Positions 1 to 7,199 of a stretch of 18,600 nucleotides of DNA are shown piece by piece. The stretch comes from Spirochaetales bacterium (GTDB lineage Bacteria; Spirochaetota; Spirochaetia; Treponematales; UBA12059): the NCBI GenBank assembly GCA_004525355.1, contig SPCK01000005.1, positions 1-18,600 of the forward strand, written 5' to 3'. The stretch's first letter is position 1; each line of letters opens with the position of its first letter. The position numbers and the translations under genes are program-made. Below the pieces are notes generated by a model. It made no database searches and was not told where the DNA came from. It saw nothing but the letters and a program-made list of their open reading frames with translations.

Positions 1-411
1 CAGACCTGCGCGGTGGTCATGCTGGATATCGACCATTTCAAGGCCGTCAACGACGGCTTCGGGCACGAGACCGGCGACCAGGTTCTCATGGCTATCGGCG
101 GCATCCTGCGCGGCCAGTTCAGGGAGGGCGACGCGGTAGCCCGCTACGGCGGAGAAGAATTCGTCGCCTGCGTAGCATCCGCCAAATCCTCGGAATTGGT
201 CGGCCTATGCGAACGGATACGCCAGGCCGTAGGGAGTCATGACTGGACTCGGCTGGCGTCCGGCCTGCGCGTGACGGTGAGCGTCGGCGCATCCATCCAC
301 GGGGACGAGCCGGCTTCCCTGGACGCCCTCATATCCCGCGCCGACATCGCCCTGTATCAGGCCAAGAACCAGGGCCGGGACCGGGTCGTATTGTACAATC
401 AAGGTCCGTAG
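1..411 (+). CDS. GGDEF-domain diguanylate cyclase, C-terminal part (5' end outside window)
   Basis: The reading frame is open from the first base, so the gene begins upstream and only about 136 residues of its GGDEF domain are visible. Seen: the metal-binding LDIDHFK segment (window residues 8-14), the active-site loop GGEEF (50-54), and an RxxD motif (R41, D44) exactly five residues before it, which is the usual product-inhibition I-site for c-di-GMP. The C-terminal ADIALYQAKNQGRDRV segment is standard for the family. It should therefore be an active enzyme making c-di-GMP from two GTP, with feedback inhibition. The input domain that controls it cannot be seen. The gene ends in TAG with no strong terminator; a weak 5-bp hairpin lies at 432-447. 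Family assignment is secure. Confidence 0.95.
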   Translation, partial: QTCAVVMLDIDHFKAVNDGFGHETGDQVLMAIGGILRGQFREGDAVARYGGEEFVACVASAKSSELVGLCERIRQAVGSHDWTRLASGLRVTVSVGASIHGDEPASLDALISRADIALYQAKNQGRDRVVLYNQGP

Positions 412-617
412 CAAATTCCTCCCTAATACCAATCGTAAATTCACGATCTGCCTGATGACTATTGCCGACAAGACCAGTAATTATATTTTGTATACAAGAC
501 ATTTTTGATTGACAAATCGCATAATGCAATTCAAAATCTCTCAGCATAGCAGTTGAATCGATTGAGGTTCTTCTGGTCAGTTGAATATGTTTTTGGGGTA
601 TTTGCCTTTTTTGCTAC

Positions 618-644
618 TTGACTAAAAATCGTTACTACTATAAA
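618..644 (+). promoter_or_regulatory. candidate sigma-70-type promoter of the liv operon
   Basis: TTGACT (618-623) resembles a -35 box and TATAAA (639-644) a -10 box. The spacer is 15 bp, shorter than the ideal 17, which lowers confidence. The predicted transcript would start near 651 and have a leader of about 90 bases containing both inverted repeats. Confidence 0.45.
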
Positions 645-666
645 GAGAAACAATCGGGAAAGTGTT

Positions 667-687
667 AAATTCATTTTATTCGAATTT
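667..687. repeat. inverted repeat AAATTC-N9-GAATTT, possible operator
   Basis: Two perfect 6-bp arms (667-672 and 682-687) are separated by 9 bases. The centre lies roughly 30 bases after the candidate -10 box of the livK promoter, a position where a bound repressor could block transcription. The AT-rich context makes a chance match possible. Confidence 0.3.
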
Positions 688-743
688 GGCATTGATTTAT
701 TGAGGCCTTAAGGCGTATGCCTTTTCCTACATAGGAGGAACGA

Positions 744-1865
744 ATGAAGAGAAGCATTGTGGTTCTGTCGGTTCTGGCCCTTGCAGCTGTACTCATCACT
801 GTCGGCTGTCAGAAGAAAGTAACCGAAACGATCAAGATCGGCGTCGCGGGCGCCCATTCCGGCGATCTGGCATCATACGGCCTGCCTTCCGTCAATGCCG
901 CTAAATTGGTGGTGGAGGGCGTGAATGCCAAGGGCGGTATCAACGGCAGGATGATCGAACTCTTCATCGAAGACGACCAGTGCAAACCGGAAGTTGCGAC
1001 GAACACCGCCTCCAAGTTGGTAAGCGACAACGTGGTGGCCGTCATAGGTCATATCTGCTCCGGCGCGACCAAGGCTGCCCTTGGAATCTACAAGGATTCC
1101 AAGATCGTCACGGTCTCTCCTTCCGCCACCACCCCCACGCTTACCCAGAGCGGCGAATACCCCAACTTCTTCCGCACGATCGCACCGGATGATGCCCAGG
1201 CCAAGCTCGCCACCATGTTCATCAAGGACAAGCTTGGCATCAAGATACTCGCGGTTCTTCATGACAAGGGCGATTACGGTAAAGGTTTTGCCGAACTGGT
1301 AAAACAGTATGCCGAGGCTGAGGGCATCCAGGTTGTCCTCTTCGAGGGCGTTAATCCCGGCGCTCCCGATTATTCCGCCATCGTCAACAAGATAGGCAAC
1401 TCCGGAGCCACAGCCGTTGTCTGGGGCGGATATCACCCCGAGGCTTCAAAGCTGGTACAGCAAATGAAGGACAAGGGCATGGACCTTCCCTTCATCTCCG
1501 ACGATGGCGTCAAGGATCAAACCTTCATCGACGTCGCCGGCAAATATGCCGAGGGCGTATATGCCACCGGCCCGATGGACACCAGCGCCAACCCGATGGC
1601 CATCAAGGCCGCCGCGGATCACAAGGCCAAGTTTGGTGACGATCCCGGCGCCTTCTTCCTGAATGCCTACGCGGCAACCCAGGCCGTGGTCAACGCCATC
1701 CAGAAGGCCGGCAGCACCGATTTCGAAGCAGTCTCCAAGGCGCTTCGCAGCGAGTACGTTGAAACTACCCTCGGGAAAATCAGCTTCGATGCCCGCGGTG
1801 ACGTTATTGGTTTTGGCTTTTCGGTCTATCAGGTTCAGAACGGCAAGTACGCCGAGCTGAAATAG
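744..1865 (+). CDS. livK: branched-chain amino-acid ABC transporter, substrate-binding lipoprotein
   Basis: 373 residues, normal length for the Leu/Ile/Val-binding (Peripla_BP_6) family. The N-terminus is a lipoprotein signal peptide: K2-R3, a hydrophobic stretch, then a lipobox ending in G21-C22, so the mature protein is probably anchored by lipid at C22. The mature part begins with IKIGVAGAHSGDLASYG, typical of these receptors (binding-site residues in the HSG turn), and keeps the family's ...VAVIGHICSGATKA... and later SPSATTPTLT segments. An AGGAGG site at 733-738 lies 5 bases before the ATG. It is the first of five liv genes and is separated from livH by a terminator-like hairpin, which would let the binding protein be made in excess. 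The exact ligand cannot be read from sequence; small amides or other amino acids are alternatives. Confidence 0.93.
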   Translation: MKRSIVVLSVLALAAVLITVGCQKKVTETIKIGVAGAHSGDLASYGLPSVNAAKLVVEGVNAKGGINGRMIELFIEDDQCKPEVATNTASKLVSDNVVAVIGHICSGATKAALGIYKDSKIVTVSPSATTPTLTQSGEYPNFFRTIAPDDAQAKLATMFIKDKLGIKILAVLHDKGDYGKGFAELVKQYAEAEGIQVVLFEGVNPGAPDYSAIVNKIGNSGATAVVWGGYHPEASKLVQQMKDKGMDLPFISDDGVKDQTFIDVAGKYAEGVYATGPMDTSANPMAIKAAADHKAKFGDDPGAFFLNAYAATQAVVNAIQKAGSTDFEAVSKALRSEYVETTLGKISFDARGDVIGFGFSVYQVQNGKYAELK

Positions 1866-1911
1866 TTTCCCTGATGCTGAAGTAATTTTCTTGATCTGGA
1901 ATTTTGTTTGC

Positions 1912-1950
1912 GGCCGTTCCGATCATAACAAACCGGGACGGCCATTTTTC
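1912..1950 (+). terminator. terminator-like hairpin between livK and livH (partial terminator/attenuator)
   Basis: GGCCGTTCC (1912-1920) pairs with GGGACGGCC (1935-1943) over 9 bp with one G-U pair, around a 14-base loop, and is followed by ATTTTT. It lies 47 bases after the livK stop. Because livH-livM-livG-livF follow on the same strand without a clear strong promoter, the hairpin probably reduces rather than ends transcription, or protects the livK message. Confidence 0.7.
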
Positions 1951-2029
1951 AACCCGACCAACATCAAGAAAGCCATTCTTCGTGTTCTACTGTACAATAC
2001 GGTAAGCCCGAAGGAGAAGGATTCGTAGC

Positions 2030-2932
2030 ATGGATTATTTTATCAAGCTTCTATTGAGCGGTACGGCAAAGGGAAGCATCTATGCCCTCATTGCACTCGG
2101 ATATACGATGGTATACGGTATCGTAAAACTCATCAATTTCGCCCATGGCGAAGTCTACATGATCGGCGGCTTCACGGCGCTGATAGTCGGAGGATTCCTC
2201 TCGACGCTCGGAATGTCGATTCCGGTAGTGCTGCTTTTTTCCATCCTTGCATCCATCATCTACTCCTCGGCGTTCGGATTTACCATTGAACGCCTGGCAT
2301 ATAGGCCCCTGAGAAACAAATCGCGACTTTCTGCCCTGATCAGCGCAATCGGTATTTCCATGATCCTCCAGAATTTCATTATGTTGGCACAGACTGAAAA
2401 ATACCTTCCATTTCCTTCATACCTGCCCGACCTCCCCTTTCTGCAGCCCGTACGGGAATATATCAATTCCACTCAGTTCATTATCTTGATCACGACATCG
2501 TTCATCATGATCATTCTGACCATAATCATCAAATTCACACGCATAGGGAAAGCCATGCGAGCTACGTCCCAGGACAAGCAAATGGCCCAACTTGTCGGCG
2601 TCAATATCAATCAAGTGATCTCGGTTACGTTCGTCATAGGATCGTCCCTCGCCGCTATCGGCGGCGTACTTATCTGCTCCTACATGGGTCAGATTAACTA
2701 CTACATAGGATTTGTAGCGGGCATCAAGGCCTTCGTCGCTGCCGTACTCGGCGGTATCGGAAGCATACCCGGCGCCGTCCTTGGTAGCTTCATCCTGGGT
2801 TGGACTGAAAGCCTGGGTACCGGATTCATATCGAGCGACTACGAGGATGCCTACGCGTTCATCATCCTCATCCTGATACTCATCCTCAAGCCCGACGGGA
2901 TCCTGGGTAAAAACCAGAAGCAGAAGGTGTAA
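2030..2932 (+). CDS. livH: branched-chain amino-acid ABC transporter permease LivH
   Basis: 300 residues, very hydrophobic, with about eight membrane segments expected for this inner-membrane permease. Family signatures are clear: SIYALIALGYTMVYGIVKLINFAHGE near the N-terminus (residues 16-41) and, near the C-terminus, GVNINQVI followed by AAVLGGIGSIPGAVLGSFILG, the region that contacts the ATPases. It should pair with LivM to form the channel. The start is preceded by AAGGAGAAGG at 2011-2020, slightly far (about 10-13 bases) from the ATG, so initiation may be modest. Only 4 bases separate its stop from livM. Confidence 0.95.
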   Translation: MDYFIKLLLSGTAKGSIYALIALGYTMVYGIVKLINFAHGEVYMIGGFTALIVGGFLSTLGMSIPVVLLFSILASIIYSSAFGFTIERLAYRPLRNKSRLSALISAIGISMILQNFIMLAQTEKYLPFPSYLPDLPFLQPVREYINSTQFIILITTSFIMIILTIIIKFTRIGKAMRATSQDKQMAQLVGVNINQVISVTFVIGSSLAAIGGVLICSYMGQINYYIGFVAGIKAFVAAVLGGIGSIPGAVLGSFILGWTESLGTGFISSDYEDAYAFIILILILILKPDGILGKNQKQKV

Positions 2933-2936
2933 TAGA

Positions 2937-4229
2937 ATGAATCGTAAGAATCAAAAATCCGAACTGATCGCCTCATTGGTGTCGACGATCTGGTTCGTGA
3001 TCCTCCTGTTTCCATTCCTGGTGATGAAGGTTAACGTAACAGGCGGCAAGGCTGTCGTGATCTTCCGTTGGTCCTACCTTCCCGTGATCGCAATAAGCAT
3101 TTTCGTTCTGTCCTTCCTTTGGCGTCGCGCCCTGGAATGGAATCAGCACAGGGGAGACAAAACTCCTGTCAGGACACCATTGAGCGGGATTCGTGATTTT
3201 ATAATCACAGCCCTGAGACGGAAACCCATTAAACTGGGCGTCATGGCCCTGTTGCTACTCATAGTCCTCGCCTATCCGTATGTCCTGGGGATGTACCACA
3301 CGAACATCATGATCACCGCATTGATATACGTGATGCTCGCACTTGGACTCAATATCGTGGTCGGCCTTGGAGGGCTTTTGAATCTCGGCTACGCGGCGTT
3401 CTTCGCCGTGGGAGCATATACCTACGGCCTCCTGTGGAAGTACGCTGGACCGGCCTTCATTTCCGCGGGGATCGATACAGGCTGGCTTTTCTGGATAGCC
3501 CTTCCTTCCGCCGGAGTCATCGCGGTCATTTTCGGGATACTGCTCAGCCTCCCGGTCCTGCGCCTGCGCGGCGATTACCTGGCCATTATCACGCTCGCCT
3601 TCGGCGAAATGTTCAGGATGGTTTTGCAGAATTCCGGTCCCGTCACCGGCGGAGCCACGGGCATCAGCCTCATCCCCCGTCCGTGGTTGTTTGGCATACG
3701 ACTTCCACCGCGACAAGCCGCAACGTACATCTACTACATCGCAATTATCCTGGTGATATTCACCATATTCGTAGTGCGACGTATAGAGGATTCCCGCGTG
3801 GGGCGAGCGTTGGAGGCCATGCGTGAAGACGAAGTAGCCTGCGAAGCCATGGGCGTCGATCTGGTGCGCAACAAGATGGCCACCTTCGCCCTCGGGGCAT
3901 TCTGGGCAGGCATTGCCGGTGTTTTATTGGCCGCTCAAACAACCTATATCAACCCTGATAGCTTTACGCTCTGGGAATCCATCATGGTACTTATGGCCAT
4001 AGTCATCGGCGGAACCGGATCCATTCCTGGAGCGATAGGCGGCGCCCTGATTCTCAAGCTGCTGCCTGAATACTTCCGGCCTCTGGCACAGTATCGCATG
4101 CTGATCTATGGAATCGCCATGATCATCATTATCATCTTCAAGCCTGATGGCCTGATTCCAAGAAACCGAAAGAGATATACTTTTGTGGAAAAATCTGCTT
4201 CAGATTCCGTACCGGGGGTCCAGAAATGA
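2937..4229 (+). CDS. livM: branched-chain amino-acid ABC transporter permease LivM
   Basis: 430 residues, longer than minimal LivM proteins because of an N-terminal extension of roughly 120 residues with two or three membrane segments, as in enterobacterial LivM proteins, which carry an extra N-terminal domain. The permease core shows LALGLNIVVGLGGLLNLGYA, an AMREDEVACEAMGVD segment of the ATPase-coupling type (EAA-like loop), and IGGTGSIPGAIGGALIL near the C-terminus. It is the second channel subunit with LivH. Its TGA stop overlaps the livG start in an ATGA junction (4226-4229), indicating translational coupling. Assignment is secure. Confidence 0.95.
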   Translation: MNRKNQKSELIASLVSTIWFVILLFPFLVMKVNVTGGKAVVIFRWSYLPVIAISIFVLSFLWRRALEWNQHRGDKTPVRTPLSGIRDFIITALRRKPIKLGVMALLLLIVLAYPYVLGMYHTNIMITALIYVMLALGLNIVVGLGGLLNLGYAAFFAVGAYTYGLLWKYAGPAFISAGIDTGWLFWIALPSAGVIAVIFGILLSLPVLRLRGDYLAIITLAFGEMFRMVLQNSGPVTGGATGISLIPRPWLFGIRLPPRQAATYIYYIAIILVIFTIFVVRRIEDSRVGRALEAMREDEVACEAMGVDLVRNKMATFALGAFWAGIAGVLLAAQTTYINPDSFTLWESIMVLMAIVIGGTGSIPGAIGGALILKLLPEYFRPLAQYRMLIYGIAMIIIIIFKPDGLIPRNRKRYTFVEKSASDSVPGVQK

Positions 4230-5014
4230 GTGAAATAGTCGCACCCATCCTCGATATTCAGAATCTTTCCATGGTCTTCGGAGGCCTGCGAGCGATCGAC
4301 CACGTTTCGTTGCATATCAAAAGCGGCGAGATCTGCGCCTTGATTGGACCGAACGGCGCCGGTAAAACCACGATTTTCAACTGCGTTACCGGCGTATACA
4401 AACCAACCGAAGGAAGCATCGCCATTCAGCACGGTGAGCATCCCAAGGAAGAGATACAAGGCCTCAAACCAAATACCATCAACCTCAAGGGCCTGGCCAG
4501 GACTTTCCAGAACATTCGGCTCTTCAGCAATATGAGCGTGCTTGAGAATGTAATGATTGGGCGGCACAATTCGCTCAAGGCCAGCATCTTCAATGCGATC
4601 CTGCGTGATCGCGCTACCAAGGAAGAGGAACAGCGTGTCATAGACGAGAGCCACGATATCCTCAAGAAGATGAAGCTCGAGATGTTCATAAACGAGACCG
4701 CCCGCAACCTCCCGTACGGCGCCCAGCGCCGCCTCGAGATAGCGCGCGCCTTGGCAACCGATCCCTTCCTCCTCCTGTTGGACGAACCGGTCGCGGGCAT
4801 GAACCCCAATGAGACCAAGGAGCTGGAAGAAACAATCAACATCATTCGTGACAAGGAAAAGGTGACCATCCTCCTTATCGAGCACGACATGAGCCTGGTG
4901 ATGAATGTTTCCGAGCGTATCTACGTGCTCGACTACGGACGCCTTATCGCGGAAGGGACGCCAATGGAAATCAAGGCCAATCCCGAAGTGATCAAAGCGT
5001 ATTTAGGAGAATGA
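4226..5014 (+). CDS. livG: branched-chain amino-acid ABC transporter ATP-binding protein LivG
   Basis: 262 residues. Walker A GPNGAGKT is at 41-48; the signature motif is the LivG form LPYGAQRRLEIARAL, and Walker B is LLLLDEPVAGMNP, followed by the switch histidine in LLIEHDMSLVM. The NPNETKELE stretch after Walker B and the C-terminal EGTPMEIKANPEVIKAYLG are characteristic of LivG. It hydrolyses ATP on the cytoplasmic face together with LivF. It overlaps livM by 4 bases, and livF starts one base after its stop. Confidence 0.95.
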   Translation: MSEIVAPILDIQNLSMVFGGLRAIDHVSLHIKSGEICALIGPNGAGKTTIFNCVTGVYKPTEGSIAIQHGEHPKEEIQGLKPNTINLKGLARTFQNIRLFSNMSVLENVMIGRHNSLKASIFNAILRDRATKEEEQRVIDESHDILKKMKLEMFINETARNLPYGAQRRLEIARALATDPFLLLLDEPVAGMNPNETKELEETINIIRDKEKVTILLIEHDMSLVMNVSERIYVLDYGRLIAEGTPMEIKANPEVIKAYLGE

Positions 5015-5015
5015 T

Positions 5016-5729
5016 ATGGCTTTGATGGAACTCAAGAACGTCTGCACCTTTTACGGCAACATACAGGCCTTGAGGAATATTTCCCTTACAGTAGAGGAGG
5101 GAGAGATCGTCACGCTGATCGGCGCCAATGGGGCTGGCAAGACGACGACCCTCATGTCCATCTGCGGCATTACCACCATACGTAGCGGCGAGATACTCCT
5201 GGACGGCGTCGACATATCCAAGAAAAATCCACACCAGATCGTCAGCATGGGCCTGTCCCAAGTTCCCGAGGGACGCAGAATTTTCCCACAGCTGACCGTG
5301 CTTGAAAATCTGGACATGGGAGCCTTCCTGCGAAAGGACACGGATCTCATAAAGAAGGATTTTGAAGAGGTATTCGATATCTTCCCCAGACTGGCGGAAC
5401 GCCGGAATCAGCCAGGCGGCACCTTGAGCGGCGGCGAGCAGCAGATGCTTGCCATCTCTCGAGCGCTGATGGCTCGTCCGCGAATTCTCCTTATGGACGA
5501 ACCGTCTCTTGGTTTGGCACCCCTCTTTGTCCATAACATTTTTGAGGTAATCAAGCGCATCAATATTGAGCGAAAGACCACCATCTTCCTGGTTGAGCAG
5601 AACGCCAATATGGCCCTCAAGATCGCGAATAAGGGCTACGTACTCCAGAATGGCGTTATCAAGATGGCCGAAACAGCGGAGAAACTCCTTGCCAACGAGG
5701 AAGTCCGAAAGGCGTATCTGGGATTGTAA
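5016..5729 (+). CDS. livF: branched-chain amino-acid ABC transporter ATP-binding protein LivF
   Basis: 237 residues, the usual LivF length. Walker A GANGAGKT (36-43), signature LSGGEQQMLAISRAL, Walker B ILLMDEPSLGLAP, and VEQNANMALKIANKGYVLQNG at the switch/C-terminal region match LivF rather than LivG. AGGAG at 5004-5008 lies 7 bases before the ATG and inside the end of livG. It is the last gene of the transporter operon; a 15-bp hairpin follows. Confidence 0.95.
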   Translation: MALMELKNVCTFYGNIQALRNISLTVEEGEIVTLIGANGAGKTTTLMSICGITTIRSGEILLDGVDISKKNPHQIVSMGLSQVPEGRRIFPQLTVLENLDMGAFLRKDTDLIKKDFEEVFDIFPRLAERRNQPGGTLSGGEQQMLAISRALMARPRILLMDEPSLGLAPLFVHNIFEVIKRINIERKTTIFLVEQNANMALKIANKGYVLQNGVIKMAETAEKLLANEEVRKAYLGL

Positions 5730-5742
5730 CAGGTTGTCGGAA

Positions 5743-5776
5743 GTATTGGAGAGCCGCACACGCGGCTTTCCAATAC
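5743..5776 (+). terminator. long hairpin after livF, probable end of liv operon
   Basis: Fifteen bases (5743-5757) pair with 5762-5776 around a tetraloop ACAC, with a single G-U pair. It starts 13 bases after the livF stop. The run of T that normally follows an intrinsic terminator is poor (ATATATTCAT), so it may act mainly as an mRNA 3'-end stabiliser or a weak terminator. Confidence 0.6.
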
Positions 5777-5794
5777 CCGGATATATTCATAAAA

Positions 5795-5845
5795 GTCCGG
5801 AAACACCGCATTGTGAAATTGGGTAGTGGTGCCTGATCGCCGGAC
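5795..5845. other. second, two-part foldable element between livF and the Crp-like gene
   Basis: GTCCGG (5795-5800) is complementary to CCGGAC (5840-5845). Inside it, CACCGC (5804-5809) pairs with GTGGTG (5826-5831) with one G-U pair, leaving an asymmetric internal loop and a 16-base apical loop. It could be the leader of the next gene or simply 3' sequence of the liv mRNA. No known riboswitch class was recognised. Confidence 0.3.
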
Positions 5846-5914
5846 AGTATCCGTGAACTGCCATACACCTAGCCTCCGTAGTCCTTCGAGAAAAGGAATT
5901 CGCCCCTGAAGAAC

Positions 5915-6628
5915 ATGCAGGCTATGATCTCCTTATCGAGTTCAGCACTCTGCCCGCCCTTGCGCACGCAGCAAAGCCAGCTTACTATGGATTCCATGGA
6001 ATCAAGCACCCTGTTTTTCGAAGCCGGCACAATCATTTTCAAAGAAGGCGACAAGGGCGAAGTGATGTACGTCCTGGTCAAGGGTTGCGTCGAGTTGCGC
6101 AAGAAGGTAGAAGGCGGCGAGACCGTCCTGAAAGTAGTCAAGACGCCCAACGAGTTCTTCGGCGAGATGGCGCTGATAGACGGCAGGCCGCGCTCCGCCA
6201 CGGCCGTCTGTTCAGAGAAGACCAGGCTTATCGCGGTGGACGACGCCATCTTCGATTCCATGGTGCTCTCCAACCCCAAGTTTGCCCTTACCATCATCAA
6301 GACACTATCCGCTCGCATTCGCTCGTCCAACGTCCATATATCCGAACTGACTGAAACCATACCGCGCGAGCGGGTTGCCCGCGGCCTGGTCGATTTTGCG
6401 CTACGCCAGGGCGAGAAGATATTCGATGGCGGCTATAAGGTAAGCGTCCAGGACATGCGCGAGTGGGTGAACTCGCATCTGGGCATAACCCATGACGACT
6501 TTGACGCCATGCTCTCGCGCTACCTGAAGAACGATACCATCCGATACGCCGCCACCAGCGCCAAGACCAGGGAACACATCATCCTGCCGGGCTCGTTCAT
6601 TGCGGAGAACAACAGGCGGGACAGGTAG
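5915..6628 (+). CDS. Crp/Fnr-type cyclic-nucleotide-binding regulator
   Basis: 237 residues from the first ATG. Residues 31-140 form a cyclic-nucleotide-binding barrel; the phosphate-binding cassette FFGEMALIDGRPRSATA (81-97) keeps G83, E84, R93 and S94, so real cNMP binding is likely, unlike Fnr proteins, which sense by cysteine clusters. Residues 150-237 look like a divergent winged helix; VSVQDMREWVNSHLGITHDDFDAMLSRYL occupies the place of the Crp recognition helices, but the fit is loose. The start is uncertain: no ideal ribosome-binding site precedes 5915, and the first 24 residues do not resemble the family, so ATG at 5924, 5987 or 5996 may be used. It lies after the liv operon in the same direction and may control it or downstream genes; its targets are unknown. 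Confidence 0.85.
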   Translation: MQAMISLSSSALCPPLRTQQSQLTMDSMESSTLFFEAGTIIFKEGDKGEVMYVLVKGCVELRKKVEGGETVLKVVKTPNEFFGEMALIDGRPRSATAVCSEKTRLIAVDDAIFDSMVLSNPKFALTIIKTLSARIRSSNVHISELTETIPRERVARGLVDFALRQGEKIFDGGYKVSVQDMREWVNSHLGITHDDFDAMLSRYLKNDTIRYAATSAKTREHIILPGSFIAENNRRDR

Positions 6629-6647
6629 CGGGCGATAGGAGAAAGAT

Positions 6648-6944
6648 ATGTTCGTCATAATCGTGGATATCGTGGTCAAGGACGGATTCGAAGAGCGCTT
6701 CCGTGAGGCGGCGATCCTGCAAGGGGAAACTTCGCGAGACGAGGAACCGGACTGCCTGCGCTTCGACGTACTGCAGAATCCCGAAGAGCTGAATCGATTC
6801 ACGTTATGCGAGGCCTACCCGGACGAGGCAACCTTCAGTGAGGTGCATCGAAAGACGCCGCACTTCGCACGATACGCCGAGATGACAGCTCCCTTGGTGG
6901 AGAGCAAGCAGGTTCGCGCATTCACGAGGATCTGGCCAGAGTAG
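6648..6944 (+). CDS. ABM-family small protein (antibiotic biosynthesis monooxygenase fold), LsrG-like
   Basis: 98 residues, one dimeric alpha+beta barrel domain. It has the family pattern: an initial strand FVIIVDIVVKDGFEERF, a central CLRFDVLQNPEELNRFTLCEAY, and HRKTPHFARY. The central and His-containing segments strongly recall LsrG (autoinducer-2 phosphate processing) and YgiN-type proteins, but no other lsr gene is nearby, so a role in AI-2 breakdown is not supported; a quinol or general oxygenase/isomerase role is equally possible. AGGAGA 7 bases upstream supports the start. It follows the Crp-like gene by 19 bases, so the two are probably co-transcribed. Confidence 0.8.
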   Translation: MFVIIVDIVVKDGFEERFREAAILQGETSRDEEPDCLRFDVLQNPEELNRFTLCEAYPDEATFSEVHRKTPHFARYAEMTAPLVESKQVRAFTRIWPE

Positions 6945-6997
6945 CAGCACAAGATCGCGGTGCAAGGCCGCAGAACCCCAAACCGTTTTGATGAGAT

Positions 6998-7017
6998 AGC
7001 CGGCGTATTCGTCGGCT
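6998..7017. repeat. 8-bp hairpin after the ABM gene
   Basis: AGCCGGCG pairs with CGTCGGCT around a TATT loop with one G-U pair. It lies 53 bases after the ABM stop. There is no T-run, so terminator function is doubtful. The rest of 6945-7199 shows no gene that I can support. Confidence 0.35.
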
Positions 7018-7199
7018 CCAGGAGACATCCGCTCAGAAGCGAGACCCGGGACATGGCCTCGTTGGCAAATTCAAAGATACGCGTATAGTTGCAGGCAGAT
7101 GGAAGCGTCATGCGCTTGCTTCCCCGGCTCCGCCCGGTATACCCTCATCTGGCCCGGGCGGCATTGCCCGCCAAGCCCGTGTCCAGAGGAAACGAAGGA

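Larger units (their letters stand above)
412..743. promoter_or_regulatory. AT-rich intergenic region upstream of livK
   Basis: These 332 bases hold no convincing gene and are far more AT-rich than the flanking genes. They contain a weak hairpin just after the GGDEF gene (432-436 with 443-447), a 9-bp direct repeat CAGTTGAAT at 550-558 and 578-586, a candidate promoter (618-644), an inverted repeat AAATTC-N9-GAATTT (667-687), and a palindrome GCCTTAAGGC (705-714) directly before the livK ribosome-binding site. This arrangement suggests a regulated promoter for the transporter operon; the regulator is not known. Confidence 0.6.

Noticed and set aside
390..399. Palindrome ATTGTACAAT at the end of the GGDEF gene, with related GTACAAT at 1992-1998 and an ATTGTAC/GTACAAT inverted repeat at 11947-11977
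   Set aside because: Short AT-rich matches in unrelated contexts, one of them inside a coding region; not enough to claim a shared regulator site.
4106..4885. 259-codon minus-strand frame opposite livG
   Set aside because: Antisense to livG, which has Walker A, signature and Walker B motifs.
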